Positions 35,900 through 45,249 of a stretch of DNA of 64,000 bases are shown in pieces (the first letter of the stretch is position 1; each line of letters begins with the position of its first letter). The DNA is from Rhizobium sp. Leaf262. GTDB taxonomy: Bacteria > Pseudomonadota > Alphaproteobacteria > Rhizobiales > Rhizobiaceae. Below the pieces are notes generated by a model. That model was not told the DNA's origin. It did no database searches and saw nothing but the letters and a program-made list of their open reading frames with translations. The position numbers were made by a program, and so were the translations under genes. The stretch is taken from contig NZ_LMMM01000016.1 of the NCBI RefSeq assembly GCF_001422245.1, forward strand, positions 133,945 through 197,944. Direction: 5' to 3'.

Positions 35900-35917
35900 T
35901 ATCTTGACGTCAAGATA
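35900..35917. promoter_or_regulatory. Perfect 18-bp palindrome, probable MarR operator
   Basis: TATCTTGACGTCAAGATA is fully self-complementary. A second partial site, ATCAAGATAAA, lies about 30 bp away towards the EamA gene (around 35871-35881). Both sit in the 81-bp divergent gap between the transporter and marR starts, where MarR dimers normally bind to repress both genes. Confidence 0.75.
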
Positions 35918-35937
35918 CCTGATGTTATCTCTTTCCC

Positions 35938-36438
35938 ATGAGTGAAAAACCCGCAGATGATCACGTCGATAGAATTCTGGCGCAATGGGCGAAGGCACGC
36001 CCCGACCTCGATGTCGAACCCATGGGCATCATGGGCCGCCTGCACAGGCTGTCCACTCATCTCGGGCGCGAGGTGGAGGCAGTCCTTCTGCAACACGGCC
36101 TGTCATCCTCCGCCTTTGATGTGCTTGCGACCTTACGCCGGGCGGGCAGGCCCTATCGCCTTTCCCCCGGCGAGCTGCTAGCCATGACAATGGTCAGCTC
36201 CGGAACCATGACCAACCGCATCGACCAGCTGGAAAAGGCGGGTCTTGTAGAGCGCATCAATAACCCGGAAGACCGGCGCAGTGTGCTGATTGCTCTGACG
36301 GATAAGGGTTTTGCTGTCGTGGATGAGGCGGTAACGGCGCATGTGGCGAACCAGCATCGGCTGATAGCAGCGGTGAGCGAGGATGACAGGCGGGAGTTCA
36401 ACCGGTTGCTGAAGGTGTTTCTGGCGGATTTGGAGTGA
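35938..36438 (+). CDS. MarR family transcriptional regulator
   Basis: A 166-residue winged-helix protein. The DNA-binding core runs about residues 60-130: SSSAFDVLATLRRAG, LSPGELLAMTMVSSGTMTNRIDQLEKAGLVERINN, then the wing PEDRRSVLIALTDKG. The last phrase is the hallmark of MarR. It is divergent from the EamA transporter and probably represses it until a ligand binds. Confidence 0.92.
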   Translation: MSEKPADDHVDRILAQWAKARPDLDVEPMGIMGRLHRLSTHLGREVEAVLLQHGLSSSAFDVLATLRRAGRPYRLSPGELLAMTMVSSGTMTNRIDQLEKAGLVERINNPEDRRSVLIALTDKGFAVVDEAVTAHVANQHRLIAAVSEDDRREFNRLLKVFLADLE

Positions 36439-36501
36439 GGGCTCCTCCGTCACCCAGCATTTGATACGAGGCAAAGACCTTCTTGCCACGCAGACAACTG
36501 G

Positions 36502-36522
36502 ATTCCGGCTCAAGGCCGGAAT
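36502..36522. repeat. Short palindromic repeat (REP-like)
   Basis: ATTCCGGC, loop TCAAG, GCCGGAAT, in the context TGGATTCCGGC...GGAATGACGG. It is of the same general type as the hairpin at 9236 (matched arms, 5-base CAAG-containing loop, GATGACG/AATGACG edge). It lies between the marR and xseA stops of convergent genes. Confidence 0.65.
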
Positions 36523-36540
36523 GACGGAAGAGAGATGTTT

Positions 36541-38139
36541 TTAAAACAAACTGCCCTGATCGACCGGGCCGGACGTGGTCGATTTCACCGGCTTCTTCTT
36601 GGGTGCCGAGGGCGTCGGCTCGATCGGCTGAACATCCGCACCGCCAGCCACGGCAGAGACGCGGCCATCCGCAAACTCCATCGATACAACAGCACCCGAG
36701 GCAACGGCAGCGGCGCGGGTCAGCGGGCGGTTGTCCTCATCGCGGATAACGGCGTAGCCGCGGTTCAGCACGTTTTTGTAGGAGAGCGATTGCAGGATGC
36801 GGTCATGCGAAGCGAGGCCGGAGCGGTTTTGCGACATGCGGTGCAGAACGGCGGTATCGGTGCGGCGCGTGGCGCTGGCCACCCTCTCCTTCTGACGCTC
36901 CAACTGGCCGAGAAGCCGTGCGGGAAGAGAGCGCAGCGACGAGTCCGACGATGAGACACGCGATTGCGCTTGCAACAGGCGGCGCTCCACCAGACTTTCG
37001 GCGCGTTGCATGCGCTCCTGAATGCGCTGGCGTTGCTGCTTGAGGCCATGGGCCAGCACATCCGGGCGAAGGCCCGACGCGGTACGCTCGAAGCTGCGGC
37101 GCTTGTTGAGCGTGTTCAATTCCAGCCCGCGACCGAGGCCGCTGGCTGCCTCATCGAAACGGCGGCGTGGCAGGGCCAGCAGCTGATCGAGCGACGGAAG
37201 GGCGCGCACGAGTGCCCGCACGCCCTGGCGGCGGTTGTCCATCTGGCGGGACATGGAGCCGGAGAGACGGGCGGAAAGGCCCGCGAGCTGGGCTTCCAGA
37301 TCGGCCCTAACAGGCACGGCCATTTCGGCGGCACCCGTGGGTGTGGGCGCGCGCACATCGGCGGCGTGGTCGATCAGCGTCGTATCGGTTTCGTGGCCGA
37401 CGGCTGAGATCAGCGGTATCTGGCTTTCGGCAGCAGCGCGCACGACGATTTCATCGTTGAAGCTCCACAGGTCTTCCAGACTGCCGCCGCCGCGCGCGAC
37501 GATTAGCACGTCGGGACGCGGAATGGCACCACCGACCTCAAGTGCATTGAAGCCTCTGATAGCGTTGGCCACCTCTTCGCCAGAACCTTCGCCCTGCACT
37601 TTGACCGGCCAGACAAGCACATGCACGGGGAAACGATCTGAAATGCGGTGCAGAATATCGCGGATGACGGCACCGGTTGGCGAGGTGACGACGCCGATGA
37701 CCCTTGGCATATAGGGCAGACGGCGCTTGCGTGCCTGATCGAACAGACCCTCGGCGGCCAGCTTGCGGCGGCGCTCCTCGAGCAACGCCATCAGCGCACC
37801 GGCACCGGCTGGCTCGAGGCTTTCGATGACGATCTGATATTTGGAAGAGCCGGGGAAGGTGGTGATCTTGCCGGTGGCGATGACCTCCATGCCCTCTTCC
37901 GGGCGGAATTTCAGCTTGGAGAAACTGCCCTTCCAGATCACGGCATCGATGCGGGCCCGGTCGTCCTTCAGCGAAAAATATGCGTGGCCGGATGTGTGCT
38001 GGCCGCGATAACCCGAAATCTCACCGCGCACCCGCACTTGGTCGAAAGCGGTTTCGACCGTGCGTTTGATGGAGCCGGAAAGCTCCGAAACCGAAAATTC
38101 GGCGAGGTTGGTGAGTGGCTGGCTGAAAATATCGCTCAT
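36541..38139 (-). CDS. Exodeoxyribonuclease VII large subunit
   Basis: A 532-residue nuclease subunit that, with XseB, degrades single-stranded DNA from both ends. An N-terminal OB-fold ([35 protein letters not shown], about 37-71) is followed by the catalytic domain ([58 protein letters not shown]) and a long coiled-coil C terminus. It is longer than E. coli XseA (456) because of a basic Ser/Pro/Lys tail. Start set at [17 protein letters not shown]. Confidence 0.93.
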   Translation of the reverse strand: MSDIFSQPLTNLAEFSVSELSGSIKRTVETAFDQVRVRGEISGYRGQHTSGHAYFSLKDDRARIDAVIWKGSFSKLKFRPEEGMEVIATGKITTFPGSSKYQIVIESLEPAGAGALMALLEERRRKLAAEGLFDQARKRRLPYMPRVIGVVTSPTGAVIRDILHRISDRFPVHVLVWPVKVQGEGSGEEVANAIRGFNALEVGGAIPRPDVLIVARGGGSLEDLWSFNDEIVVRAAAESQIPLISAVGHETDTTLIDHAADVRAPTPTGAAEMAVPVRADLEAQLAGLSARLSGSMSRQMDNRRQGVRALVRALPSLDQLLALPRRRFDEAASGLGRGLELNTLNKRRSFERTASGLRPDVLAHGLKQQRQRIQERMQRAESLVERRLLQAQSRVSSSDSSLRSLPARLLGQLERQKERVASATRRTDTAVLHRMSQNRSGLASHDRILQSLSYKNVLNRGYAVIRDEDNRPLTRAAAVASGAVVSMEFADGRVSAVAGGADVQPIEPTPSAPKKKPVKSTTSGPVDQGSLF

Positions 38140-38336
38140 GCCTGTTTCTAACCCATGGCCCGCGATTCGCAAATCCGCTTGATGACACGCCTTTGACAAT
38201 CTTCGGACGAATAAATTTCACAAAATTGCAACAATCTGCTAAGGTCCGTCGTTGAAAGTGCATGCCTGGAGGAGAAATAAGGGTTTTTGAGGATGACGAT
38301 GCCTTTCCTCAGGCCCACTGGAGGAGGAGCGGCATC

Positions 38337-38567
38337 ATGGTATTTATTCTCGGAATCTCACTTGGTTTTACCGCTCTTATGCTGCGATCCGCCATTGCTA
38401 TGGCAGGCGTTGGCATTCTGATCGTGACCGCATTTCTGGGCGCAGCTCTCTTTTCCGCCCATGGCATCCAGTTCTTGCCGCTGGTGATTGCTGTTGCCGG
38501 TTACAATGCTGGATTGGCAGGCGGTTTTGTCGGGATGATGGCAATGCGCCGGTTAGGCACGGCCTGA
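38337..38567 (+). CDS. Small membrane protein, 76 residues, unknown function
   Basis: Begins MVFILGISLGFTALMLRSAI and has about three hydrophobic segments covering most of its length, ending MAMRRLGTA. The ribosome site GGAGGAGG ends 9 bases before the ATG. An upstream ATG (38262) in the same frame would add 25 charged residues; the strong ribosome site favours the later start. No family is recognised. Confidence 0.6.
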   Translation: MVFILGISLGFTALMLRSAIAMAGVGILIVTAFLGAALFSAHGIQFLPLVIAVAGYNAGLAGGFVGMMAMRRLGTA

Positions 38568-38631
38568 CCTCTGGGCGAACGTAGCGTTTGCGCTATAGTG
38601 CCGTTTCCCTGACGTGGAACGAGACTAACCA

Positions 38632-38991
38632 GTGACGCTTGTGTTCTTCATTCTACTGCATTCCATCTGTGCGATCATCGACTTTGCTGTGACGTGGGCT
38701 TTCGCCACCGCTGCGAATATTGACCTATTAGTTTCCAGATTGATTGGTGCATCCACTGCTTTTGTAGTGGTGGCCTACGCCATTCGGCGGCGGCGTAACT
38801 CCAGCCGCCTCAACAGCACCTTACCCCTCACTATCAGCGCAACCATATCCATCGTCAGCTACGCACTTTTCGCGCTGATGATGGTGCGAAATCCGCAATT
38901 GCAATGGCCAGTGGTTTTCGCGGCAACATCAGTTGCCGCGCTTGTGCTGGGTGGTTTTGGTTATGCGCGGGCTCTGAAGTCCCGGGATTAA
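38632..38991 (+). CDS. Small polytopic membrane protein (GtrA-like)
   Basis: A 119-residue protein with four hydrophobic segments, a GTG start and a basic loop (RRRRNSSR, about 52-59) between helices 2 and 3. Size, four helices and the N-terminal [13 protein letters not shown] segment recall the GtrA/DPMS flippase-like family, but the match is loose. It is convergent with, and overlaps by 4 bp, the Gfo/Idh gene. Confidence 0.6.
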   Translation: MTLVFFILLHSICAIIDFAVTWAFATAANIDLLVSRLIGASTAFVVVAYAIRRRRNSSRLNSTLPLTISATISIVSYALFALMMVRNPQLQWPVVFAATSVAALVLGGFGYARALKSRD

Positions 38992-39974
38992 ACCGTTTCC
39001 CAGCCATCCTTTTCAGCAGCACGATAAATCGCATCGATAAAACGCTGGCTGTTCTTCGAGCTTTCCAGCGAAACGATTTCTGCCTCTTCACCGCTCGCGG
39101 CCTTGGCGAAAGCTTCGATCTCTCGACGGTACTGGCGGCTGTCCTGAAAGCGGAAGATTTGCGACTGGCCGTGGTTCTGGTTGGTCAGCTCCACCTCTTC
39201 GGCACCCCAGCGGTCGGCATTGAAGGGCGAGTTGACCTCGATGTAACCTTCAGTACCGTGCAGAACCATCAGTTGCCGGCCCGCAAGCTGGGTGGAGATA
39301 TAGAAGCTCAGTTCGAAATCACCAAAATCCGCCTTCACGCTGGCATAGATATCGGTGCCGAATTCCGGGTCACGCTCGACAACGGCCTGAACGCGCGTCG
39401 GCTCCTTGCCGGTAGCAAAGCGGGTTGTGATGGTGGGGTAAACGCCGATATCCGGAAGCGCACCGCCACCGAGTTCGGGAATATTGCGCATATTGCCGGG
39501 ATCACGGTTGAAATAGGTGAAAGAGCCCTGAACATGTTTCAGCGTGCCGATAGCACCGGAGGCGAGCAACTCGCGCACCTTCAGCCAGACCGGCGCATAG
39601 GTCACCATATAGGCTTCCGATATCAGCACCTTGTTACGGTCTCGTGCGGCAATCAGGCTATCGATTTCGTCGGCCTTGAGCGCGATCGGCTTTTCGCAGA
39701 GTACATGCTTGCCCGCATCGGCGGCCTTGATGGACCATTCCACATGCTGGGCTGTTGGCAGCGGAATATAGACGGCATCGATGACGTCGGACGCCAGCAT
39801 CTCCTCGTAGGAGCCGAAGGCATGCGGCACGGAGAAACGGTCGGCCAGTTGCCGCGCCTTGCTCATATCCCGGCTGGCAATGGCGGTGACGACAGCGTTT
39901 TCCGCATCCTGAATGGCGGGTATGACGAGTTCCCGGCCGATTTTCGCCGTCGATAGAATTCCAAAACGCAACAT
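38988..39974 (-). CDS. Gfo/Idh/MocA family oxidoreductase
   Basis: A 328-residue NAD(P)-dependent dehydrogenase. The Rossmann start is [21 protein letters not shown], followed by the EKP motif in [16 protein letters not shown] (about 90-105), whose Lys is catalytic, and the C-terminal alpha/beta domain with [19 protein letters not shown]. It probably acts on a sugar or inositol derivative; the substrate is not evident. Start set at the ATG giving MLRFGI; upstream residues are not family-like. Confidence 0.92.
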   Translation of the reverse strand: MLRFGILSTAKIGRELVIPAIQDAENAVVTAIASRDMSKARQLADRFSVPHAFGSYEEMLASDVIDAVYIPLPTAQHVEWSIKAADAGKHVLCEKPIALKADEIDSLIAARDRNKVLISEAYMVTYAPVWLKVRELLASGAIGTLKHVQGSFTYFNRDPGNMRNIPELGGGALPDIGVYPTITTRFATGKEPTRVQAVVERDPEFGTDIYASVKADFGDFELSFYISTQLAGRQLMVLHGTEGYIEVNSPFNADRWGAEEVELTNQNHGQSQIFRFQDSRQYRREIEAFAKAASGEEAEIVSLESSKNSQRFIDAIYRAAEKDGWETV

Positions 39975-40156
39975 GCTTGCCTCCACTGTAATGGGCCGCA
40001 CCTTACCATGCTGCAACTGACAAGCAACCGTTCGAAACGCGTGGCCGACCCGACAAGCGTGACGGCTGAAAATGTCCTCTCTTCGGCGCTCTGCGTACTT
40101 TCGGCTTCCTACCAAATAGGAAAAACTGTAATCATCAAAAACTGGAGATACAGAAA

Positions 40157-40717
40157 ATGTCCCATTCGAATACAGCGCTTCTGGTTATCGATGTGCAAGA
40201 ATCCTTTCGGCACGCGCCTTACTTCGAGGAAAGCGGCCTGCCTGCCTATCTCGCCGCGCAGCAAAAGCTGATCGATGGCGCTGAAGCGGCGGGAATTCCC
40301 GTCATCCAGATTTTCCATGTCGATGGCGACCGGGCCTTTGCCGAGGAGAGCGGTTTCATCCGCGCACTGGACGGTATCCGCATCCAGCCTGCCGTGACCT
40401 TTCGCAAGAACCGGCATTCTGCCTTCATCGGCACCGGTCTCGATGTGTGGCTGACCCAGCACGGCATCAACCGGCTGATCATCTCCGGCATTCGCACCGA
40501 GCAGTGCTGCGAAACCACCACGAGGCAAGGGTCCGATCTGGGCTACACGGTCGATTTTGTAACCGAGGCAACGCTGACTTTTCCCATGACGCACGCATCC
40601 GGGAAGGTGTTCTCAGCGGAGGATATCGCGACACGCACGGAACTGGTTTTGTCTGGCCGCTTTGCACGCATCTTAACGGTGGACGAGGCGTTGCAGACAC
40701 GCAAAGAGGCCGCATGA
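40157..40717 (+). CDS. Isochorismatase-like cysteine hydrolase
   Basis: A 186-residue hydrolase. The catalytic triad is visible as Asp in [10 protein letters not shown] (about 8-17), Lys in [10 protein letters not shown] and Cys in [15 protein letters not shown] (about 113-127), with the cis-peptide before it. Substrates in this family range from isochorismate to nicotinamide and N-carbamoyl compounds. It overlaps the start of the GlxA-type regulator by 4 bp (ATGATGA), so the regulator probably controls it. Confidence 0.9.
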   Translation: MSHSNTALLVIDVQESFRHAPYFEESGLPAYLAAQQKLIDGAEAAGIPVIQIFHVDGDRAFAEESGFIRALDGIRIQPAVTFRKNRHSAFIGTGLDVWLTQHGINRLIISGIRTEQCCETTTRQGSDLGYTVDFVTEATLTFPMTHASGKVFSAEDIATRTELVLSGRFARILTVDEALQTRKEAA

Positions 40718-41700
40718 TGACGACTGGCAGCACACCAACCAAGATCATCCCGGTTTTCGTGGTGCTGCCGCCGCAAACGCTGCTGCTGGATGTCGCGGGG
40801 CCGCTGGAGGTGCTGCGCTATGCCAACCAGCAGCAGAACGACATCCGGTTTGATTGCAAGTATATTGCAGCGACCGACATGCAGACGACAACGATAGGTC
40901 TTTCGCTGGCCGGGCTGGAAGCCTTGCCAGAGGCCCTACCCGACAACGCCATGGTGCTGATGTCCGGCGGCTCTCTGGTGGAAACGAAGCACGGCCGATC
41001 CGAACGGCGCATTCTCGCGGACTGGCTGCGCAAGACAGTGCGGGACGATACCACCATCGTGTCCATCTGCTCCGGCGCACTGATTGCCGCCGAGGCCGGT
41101 GTCTTCGATGGTCACCATTGCACCACCCATGCCGATTGCATGGGTGAATTGCGGCGGCTTGCGCCCTTGGCCCATGTGCTTGAGAACCGGCTGTTCGTGG
41201 AAGATGGCCGGTGCTTTTCCAGCGCTGGCATTTCCACCGGCATCGATCTTCTGCTGCATATCGTCTCGACGCTGACCAACCCGGTGATTGCCGCACGCAT
41301 TGCACAGACCATGGTCATCTACATCAGGCGCACGGCGAATGACCCGCAAATCTCGCCCTGGCTTTCAGGCCGCAATCACATTCACCCTTCCGTCCACAAG
41401 GCACAGGACGCCATTGTGGCCGATCCCGCGGCCGAATGGTCGCTGGCACGGCTAGCGGGCACGGCGGCCTTGAGCGAGCGGCATCTTTCGCGGCTGTTTC
41501 GGGAGCATACCGGCGTCAGCGTGGTGGATTACATCAACCTGATGCGCGTCAATCTCGCCCGCGATATTCTGGCGCACTCCCGGCTGGATATGGAAGCGGT
41601 TGCCGAGCGCTCCGGCTTTGCTTCTGCCCGACATCTTCGCCGCGTGTGGCAGCAGCATCATAAAGAGCCGCCCAGTTTTTACCGAACCCTTTCCTCCTGA
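40714..41700 (+). CDS. GlxA family AraC-type transcriptional regulator
   Basis: A 328-residue regulator with an N-terminal DJ-1/PfpI-like domain (about 10-190), including the nucleophile-elbow Cys in IVSICSGALIAAEAGVFDG. The C-terminal AraC double helix-turn-helix (about 225-325) shows LARLAGTAALSERHLSRLFREHTGVSVVDYIN and AERSGFASARHLRRVWQQHH. It likely senses a small nitrogen compound. It is translationally coupled to the cysteine hydrolase upstream. Confidence 0.92.
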   Translation: MMTTGSTPTKIIPVFVVLPPQTLLLDVAGPLEVLRYANQQQNDIRFDCKYIAATDMQTTTIGLSLAGLEALPEALPDNAMVLMSGGSLVETKHGRSERRILADWLRKTVRDDTTIVSICSGALIAAEAGVFDGHHCTTHADCMGELRRLAPLAHVLENRLFVEDGRCFSSAGISTGIDLLLHIVSTLTNPVIAARIAQTMVIYIRRTANDPQISPWLSGRNHIHPSVHKAQDAIVADPAAEWSLARLAGTAALSERHLSRLFREHTGVSVVDYINLMRVNLARDILAHSRLDMEAVAERSGFASARHLRRVWQQHHKEPPSFYRTLSS

Positions 41701-41813
41701 ACGTCGTTTGCATCACGCAAGCCGTGGCCTGACATCAACGAAATTCAATGGTTATGGCTCCGTCCGCTTGCTACTGTTGCGACACATCAGAAAAAACAAA
41801 GGGAGTATCATCC

Positions 41814-42749
41814 GTGGAGAAACGCGCGCTTGGCCGAACCGGCCTTTCCATCGCCCCCATCGTCTTTGGCGGCAACGTCTTCGGTTGGACTGCGGATGAA
41901 AAGACGTCTTTCGATTTGCTGGACGCCTTCTTCGATGCAGGTTTCAACACCATCGACACGGCGGATGTCTATTCCGCATGGGTGGATGGCCATCAGGGTG
42001 GCGAGTCCGAAACCATAATCGGCAAATGGCTGAAACGCGGCAGCGTGGCCCGTGACAAGGCGATCATTGTTTCCAAGGTTGGCTATGACAAAGGCCTCAA
42101 GGCCGAGCGCATCGCGGAAGCAGTAGAGGCATCGCTGCGCCGGTTGCAGACCGATTACATTGACCTTTATCTCGCCCATAAGCCAGATGCCGGTACACCC
42201 ATCGAGGAAACTCTGGGTGCCTTCACCAAACTGAAGGAACAAGGCAAGGTGCGCGCCATTGGCTGCTCCAACTATGATGCACCGGAGCTGCAAGAAGCGC
42301 TTGCTGTCTCCGCGAAAACGGGGCTGGCGCGCTTCGATGTCGTTCAGCCGGAATACAACCTCTACACCCGCGAGAGGTTCGAAGGCCCGCTTGCCGAGCT
42401 GACAACGAAGGAAGACATCGGCGTCATCAACTACTACAGCCTTGCCGCAGGCTTCCTGACCGGCAAATATCGCAGCAAGGCGGATACGGAGGGTGTTGCG
42501 CGCTCCTACCGGGTTGGCGATTACGTCAACACGCGCGGTCTGGCCATTCTGGGTGCCATGGACACGATTGCTGCCGAAACCGGGGCAAAGCTGGCCGATA
42601 TCGCGCTCGCCTGGCTTCTGCGCAAAAAGGCCGTGACTGCACCCATCGCCAGCGCAACCAGCCTCTCACAGCTGGAAAGCTTCAAGCGCGCAACGGAGTT
42701 GAAACTGACGGACGAGATGGTGGCCCTTCTGGACAAGGCTGGCGCATAA
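41814..42749 (+). CDS. Aldo/keto reductase
   Basis: A 311-residue TIM-barrel NADPH oxidoreductase. Tetrad residues are placed at NTIDTADVYSAW (Asp and Tyr), SKVGYDKG (Lys) and LYLAHKPDAG (His), with the NADP-binding C terminus SATSLSQLESF. The start is GTG at 41814, preceded by GGGAG at a good distance; residues upstream (MVMAPSACYCC...) are not family-like. The next gene starts on its stop codon. Confidence 0.92.
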   Translation: MEKRALGRTGLSIAPIVFGGNVFGWTADEKTSFDLLDAFFDAGFNTIDTADVYSAWVDGHQGGESETIIGKWLKRGSVARDKAIIVSKVGYDKGLKAERIAEAVEASLRRLQTDYIDLYLAHKPDAGTPIEETLGAFTKLKEQGKVRAIGCSNYDAPELQEALAVSAKTGLARFDVVQPEYNLYTRERFEGPLAELTTKEDIGVINYYSLAAGFLTGKYRSKADTEGVARSYRVGDYVNTRGLAILGAMDTIAAETGAKLADIALAWLLRKKAVTAPIASATSLSQLESFKRATELKLTDEMVALLDKAGA

Positions 42750-43192
42750 TGGATCTCAGCATTCGCGATGCCACCAGCAAGGATCAGGCGGAATGGCTTG
42801 GTCTGTGGAACGACTACCTCGCTTTTTACAATCTCGATCTGCCCGACGACGTGACCGACCATACGTGGGAGCGCATCATCGACCCCGCATCGCGCGTGTC
42901 TGCGCGTCTTGCGATGCTGGATGGAACGGTGGTTGGCTTTGCCATCCACCACTGCCATGACAGTACCTGGGTCAAGACGCCGGATTGTTATCTGGAAGAC
43001 CTGTTCATTGATGCCAACATTCGCGGCAAGGGCATAGGCCGGGCGCTGATCGATGACCTGATATCGATCTGCAAGGACAAAGGCTGGTCACGCCTTTATT
43101 GGCATACCAATGAAGACAATGCTCAGGCCCGCAAACTCTATGACAGCTATGTCCAAAGCGACGGCCACATTCGCTATCGGATCAAGTTCTGA
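42749..43192 (+). CDS. GNAT family N-acetyltransferase
   Basis: A 147-residue acetyltransferase. The acetyl-CoA pyrophosphate-binding loop is NIRGKGIGRALIDDL (about 90-104), preceded by the beta4 strand CYLEDLFIDA and followed by SRLYWHTNEDNAQARKLYDSY, the closing GNAT segment. The acceptor is unknown. It overlaps the aldo/keto reductase stop by one base and the convergent lysR stop by 11 bp. Confidence 0.9.
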   Translation: MDLSIRDATSKDQAEWLGLWNDYLAFYNLDLPDDVTDHTWERIIDPASRVSARLAMLDGTVVGFAIHHCHDSTWVKTPDCYLEDLFIDANIRGKGIGRALIDDLISICKDKGWSRLYWHTNEDNAQARKLYDSYVQSDGHIRYRIKF

Positions 43193-44072
43193 CACGGAAG
43201 AAATCCACGAAAGCCCTCAGCGCCGGTCGCATCTGCCGGCGCGAGGGATAATAGATGTAAAAGCCATCGAAGGGTGCGCACCAGTCTTCCAGCACCTTCA
43301 CCAGCCGTCCTTCTTTTACATCGCTCTCGATGCGCTGCTCGAACACGAAGGCCAGACCTGCGCCATCGATTGCCGCTGAGCGTATGAGGCTTTGATCGGA
43401 AAGGATCAGCGGGCCCTGCACATCGACCACCAGCGGCTTGCCATCCTTCTCCAGTTCCCAGCGGTAGATCAGCCCGCTTGAAAAGCGGCGGCGAATGCAG
43501 CGGTGCTGCATGAGATCGCGCGGATGCTGTGGTAACGGGTGCTTCTGGAAATATCCAGGTGAGCCGACGATCGCACCGCGCCATGCGGCGCTGGCGCGAA
43601 CCGCAATCATATCCGCTTCCAGATTTTCACCCAGCCGCAAACCGGCATCGAACCCCTTGGCGACGATATCCTCGAAGCGGTCATCCGTGGAAATCTCGAG
43701 CGATATATCCGGGTAGCGCGCAAGAAACTCGCCCAGCCGTGGCACGACGATGTCTTCCGCCGCAAGACGCGGCATGGTGATGCGCAGCGGCCCGGCGAGG
43801 CGACCACCCTGTTCGGCCAGCGCGCCGATGACGGCATCGATATCGGCAAGCGCCGGAGCCAGCGTTTCCAGCAGCCGCCTGCCCTCTTCCGTGGGAGAAA
43901 CGCTACGCGTGGTGCGGTGAAGCAGGCGCAGGCCGAGGCTGAGCTCCAGCGAGGATACGGCGTGGCTGACGGCAGAGGGCGCAATGCCCAGTTCCGCCGC
44001 CGCCTTGCGAAAGCTGCGTCCTTCGGCGACGGCGGCCAGAACGGCCAGTTGGGAGAGTTGAATACGGTTCAT
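43182..44072 (-). CDS. LysR family transcriptional regulator
   Basis: A 296-residue regulator. N-terminal winged helix-turn-helix (about 1-60): LAVLAAVAEGRSFRKAAAELGIAPSAVSHAVSSLE, then LGLRLLHRTTRSVSPTEEG. The remainder is the two-lobe effector domain (PLRITMPRLAAEDIVVPRL, GFDAGLRLGE). It is divergent from an aldo/keto reductase gene with a candidate operator at its own start codon. Upstream in-frame starts were rejected because they precede the MNRIQLSQL family start. Confidence 0.92.
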   Translation of the reverse strand: MNRIQLSQLAVLAAVAEGRSFRKAAAELGIAPSAVSHAVSSLELSLGLRLLHRTTRSVSPTEEGRRLLETLAPALADIDAVIGALAEQGGRLAGPLRITMPRLAAEDIVVPRLGEFLARYPDISLEISTDDRFEDIVAKGFDAGLRLGENLEADMIAVRASAAWRGAIVGSPGYFQKHPLPQHPRDLMQHRCIRRRFSSGLIYRWELEKDGKPLVVDVQGPLILSDQSLIRSAAIDGAGLAFVFEQRIESDVKEGRLVKVLEDWCAPFDGFYIYYPSRRQMRPALRAFVDFFRVRT

Positions 44073-44092
44073 TGTTCCAAATGATAGAACAA
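44072..44092. promoter_or_regulatory. Candidate LysR operator overlapping the lysR start
   Basis: TTGTTC (44072-44077) and GAACAA (44087-44092) are perfect 6-bp arms around a 9-bp spacer, and fit a T-N11-A LysR box. The repeat abuts the lysR start codon and lies about 100 bp before the divergent aldo/keto reductase gene, which suits autorepression. Confidence 0.5.
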
Positions 44093-44189
44093 CCCGGCGC
44101 GAATAACAGCGATTATTTTTGCCGTCTTGCCGCGCTATCTTGACCCTATGCCCGTATTGACGGGCGGTTCCTTTATGGAAGGCAGACAG

Positions 44190-45191
44190 ATGCAAAACAG
44201 AATTCTTGGAAACAATCTCTCCGTCTCAGCGCTCGGCCTCGGCTGCATGGGCATGAGCCACGCTTACAGCCCATCCGCAGACGAAAGTGCCTCCATCGCG
44301 ACACTGCACCGCGCTGTCGAACTCGGCGTGACCTTCTTCGATACGGCAGAAGTCTACGGCCCCTTCACCAACGAAGTTCTTGTCGGCAAAGGCTTGAAGC
44401 CCCACCGCGACAAGGTCACCATCGCCACCAAATTCGGCTTCAAGATCGATGCCAGTAAGCCAGCCGGACAGATGATGGTGGGCACTGACAGCAGGCCGGA
44501 AAATGTCCGTGCCGTGGCCGATGCATCGCTTAAGCGTTTGGGCGTCGATGTCATCGATCTCTTCTACCAGCACCGCGTCGACCCCAACGTACCTATTGAA
44601 GACACGGTCGGTGACATGGCCGAACTGGTGCAGGCCGGCAAAATCCGCCATCTCGGCCTTTCAGAAGCCAATGCGGAGACGATCCGTAAGGCGCACGCCA
44701 CCCACCCCATCACGGCACTTCAGAGCGAATATTCGCTGTGGACCCGCGATGTCGAAACGAATGGCGTGCTCGACACATGCCGCGAACTCGGCATCGGCTT
44801 CGTACCCTTCAGCCCGCTGGGCCGTGGTGTGCTGACCGGCGCCCTGAAGAAGCTTGACGGCCTCTCCGACACCGACTTCCGTCGCTCCCTGCCCCGTTTC
44901 CAGGCCGAGAACTTCGACGCCAATCTGGCGCTGATCACGCTTCTGGAAGAGATGGCCGCAGAAAAAGGCGTTGAGGCCGGACAACTGGCCTTGGCATGGG
45001 TACTGGCCCAGGGCGATTTCATCGTTCCCATTCCCGGCACCACGAAGATTGCCAATCTGGAGAAGAACGTGGCAGCGGCTGATGTTATGCTGAGTGCGGA
45101 GGAAGCGGCGAAACTGGGTGAGTTGCTGTCTCCGGCGAAGGTTGCCGGTGGGCGGTATCCGGAGCAGATGGCGGCGATGGCGAACCGCTGA
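44190..45191 (+). CDS. Aldo/keto reductase (second)
   Basis: A 333-residue NADPH oxidoreductase of the AKR13/YakC-like group, [26 protein letters not shown] at the N terminus. Catalytic Asp/Tyr in [11 protein letters not shown] (about 47-57), Lys in IATKFGF and His in YQHRVDPN, with [14 protein letters not shown] following. The start ATG at 44190 is chosen; in-frame upstream ATGs add residues without family character. Its divergent LysR neighbour is the likely regulator. A bidirectional terminator follows. Confidence 0.92.
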   Translation: MQNRILGNNLSVSALGLGCMGMSHAYSPSADESASIATLHRAVELGVTFFDTAEVYGPFTNEVLVGKGLKPHRDKVTIATKFGFKIDASKPAGQMMVGTDSRPENVRAVADASLKRLGVDVIDLFYQHRVDPNVPIEDTVGDMAELVQAGKIRHLGLSEANAETIRKAHATHPITALQSEYSLWTRDVETNGVLDTCRELGIGFVPFSPLGRGVLTGALKKLDGLSDTDFRRSLPRFQAENFDANLALITLLEEMAAEKGVEAGQLALAWVLAQGDFIVPIPGTTKIANLEKNVAAADVMLSAEEAAKLGELLSPAKVAGGRYPEQMAAMANR

Positions 45192-45196
45192 ATACA

Positions 45197-45225
45197 AAAG
45201 GCCGAGGAAGTTTTCCTCGGCCTTT
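45197..45225. terminator. Bidirectional terminator between aldo/keto reductase and pheT
   Basis: AAAGGCCGAGGAA and TTCCTCGGCCTTT are perfect 13-bp arms around a GTT loop, with A and T tracts on either side. It serves both convergent genes. Confidence 0.85.
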
Positions 45226-45249
45226 CTACTTTCACATGATGCAGAACGC

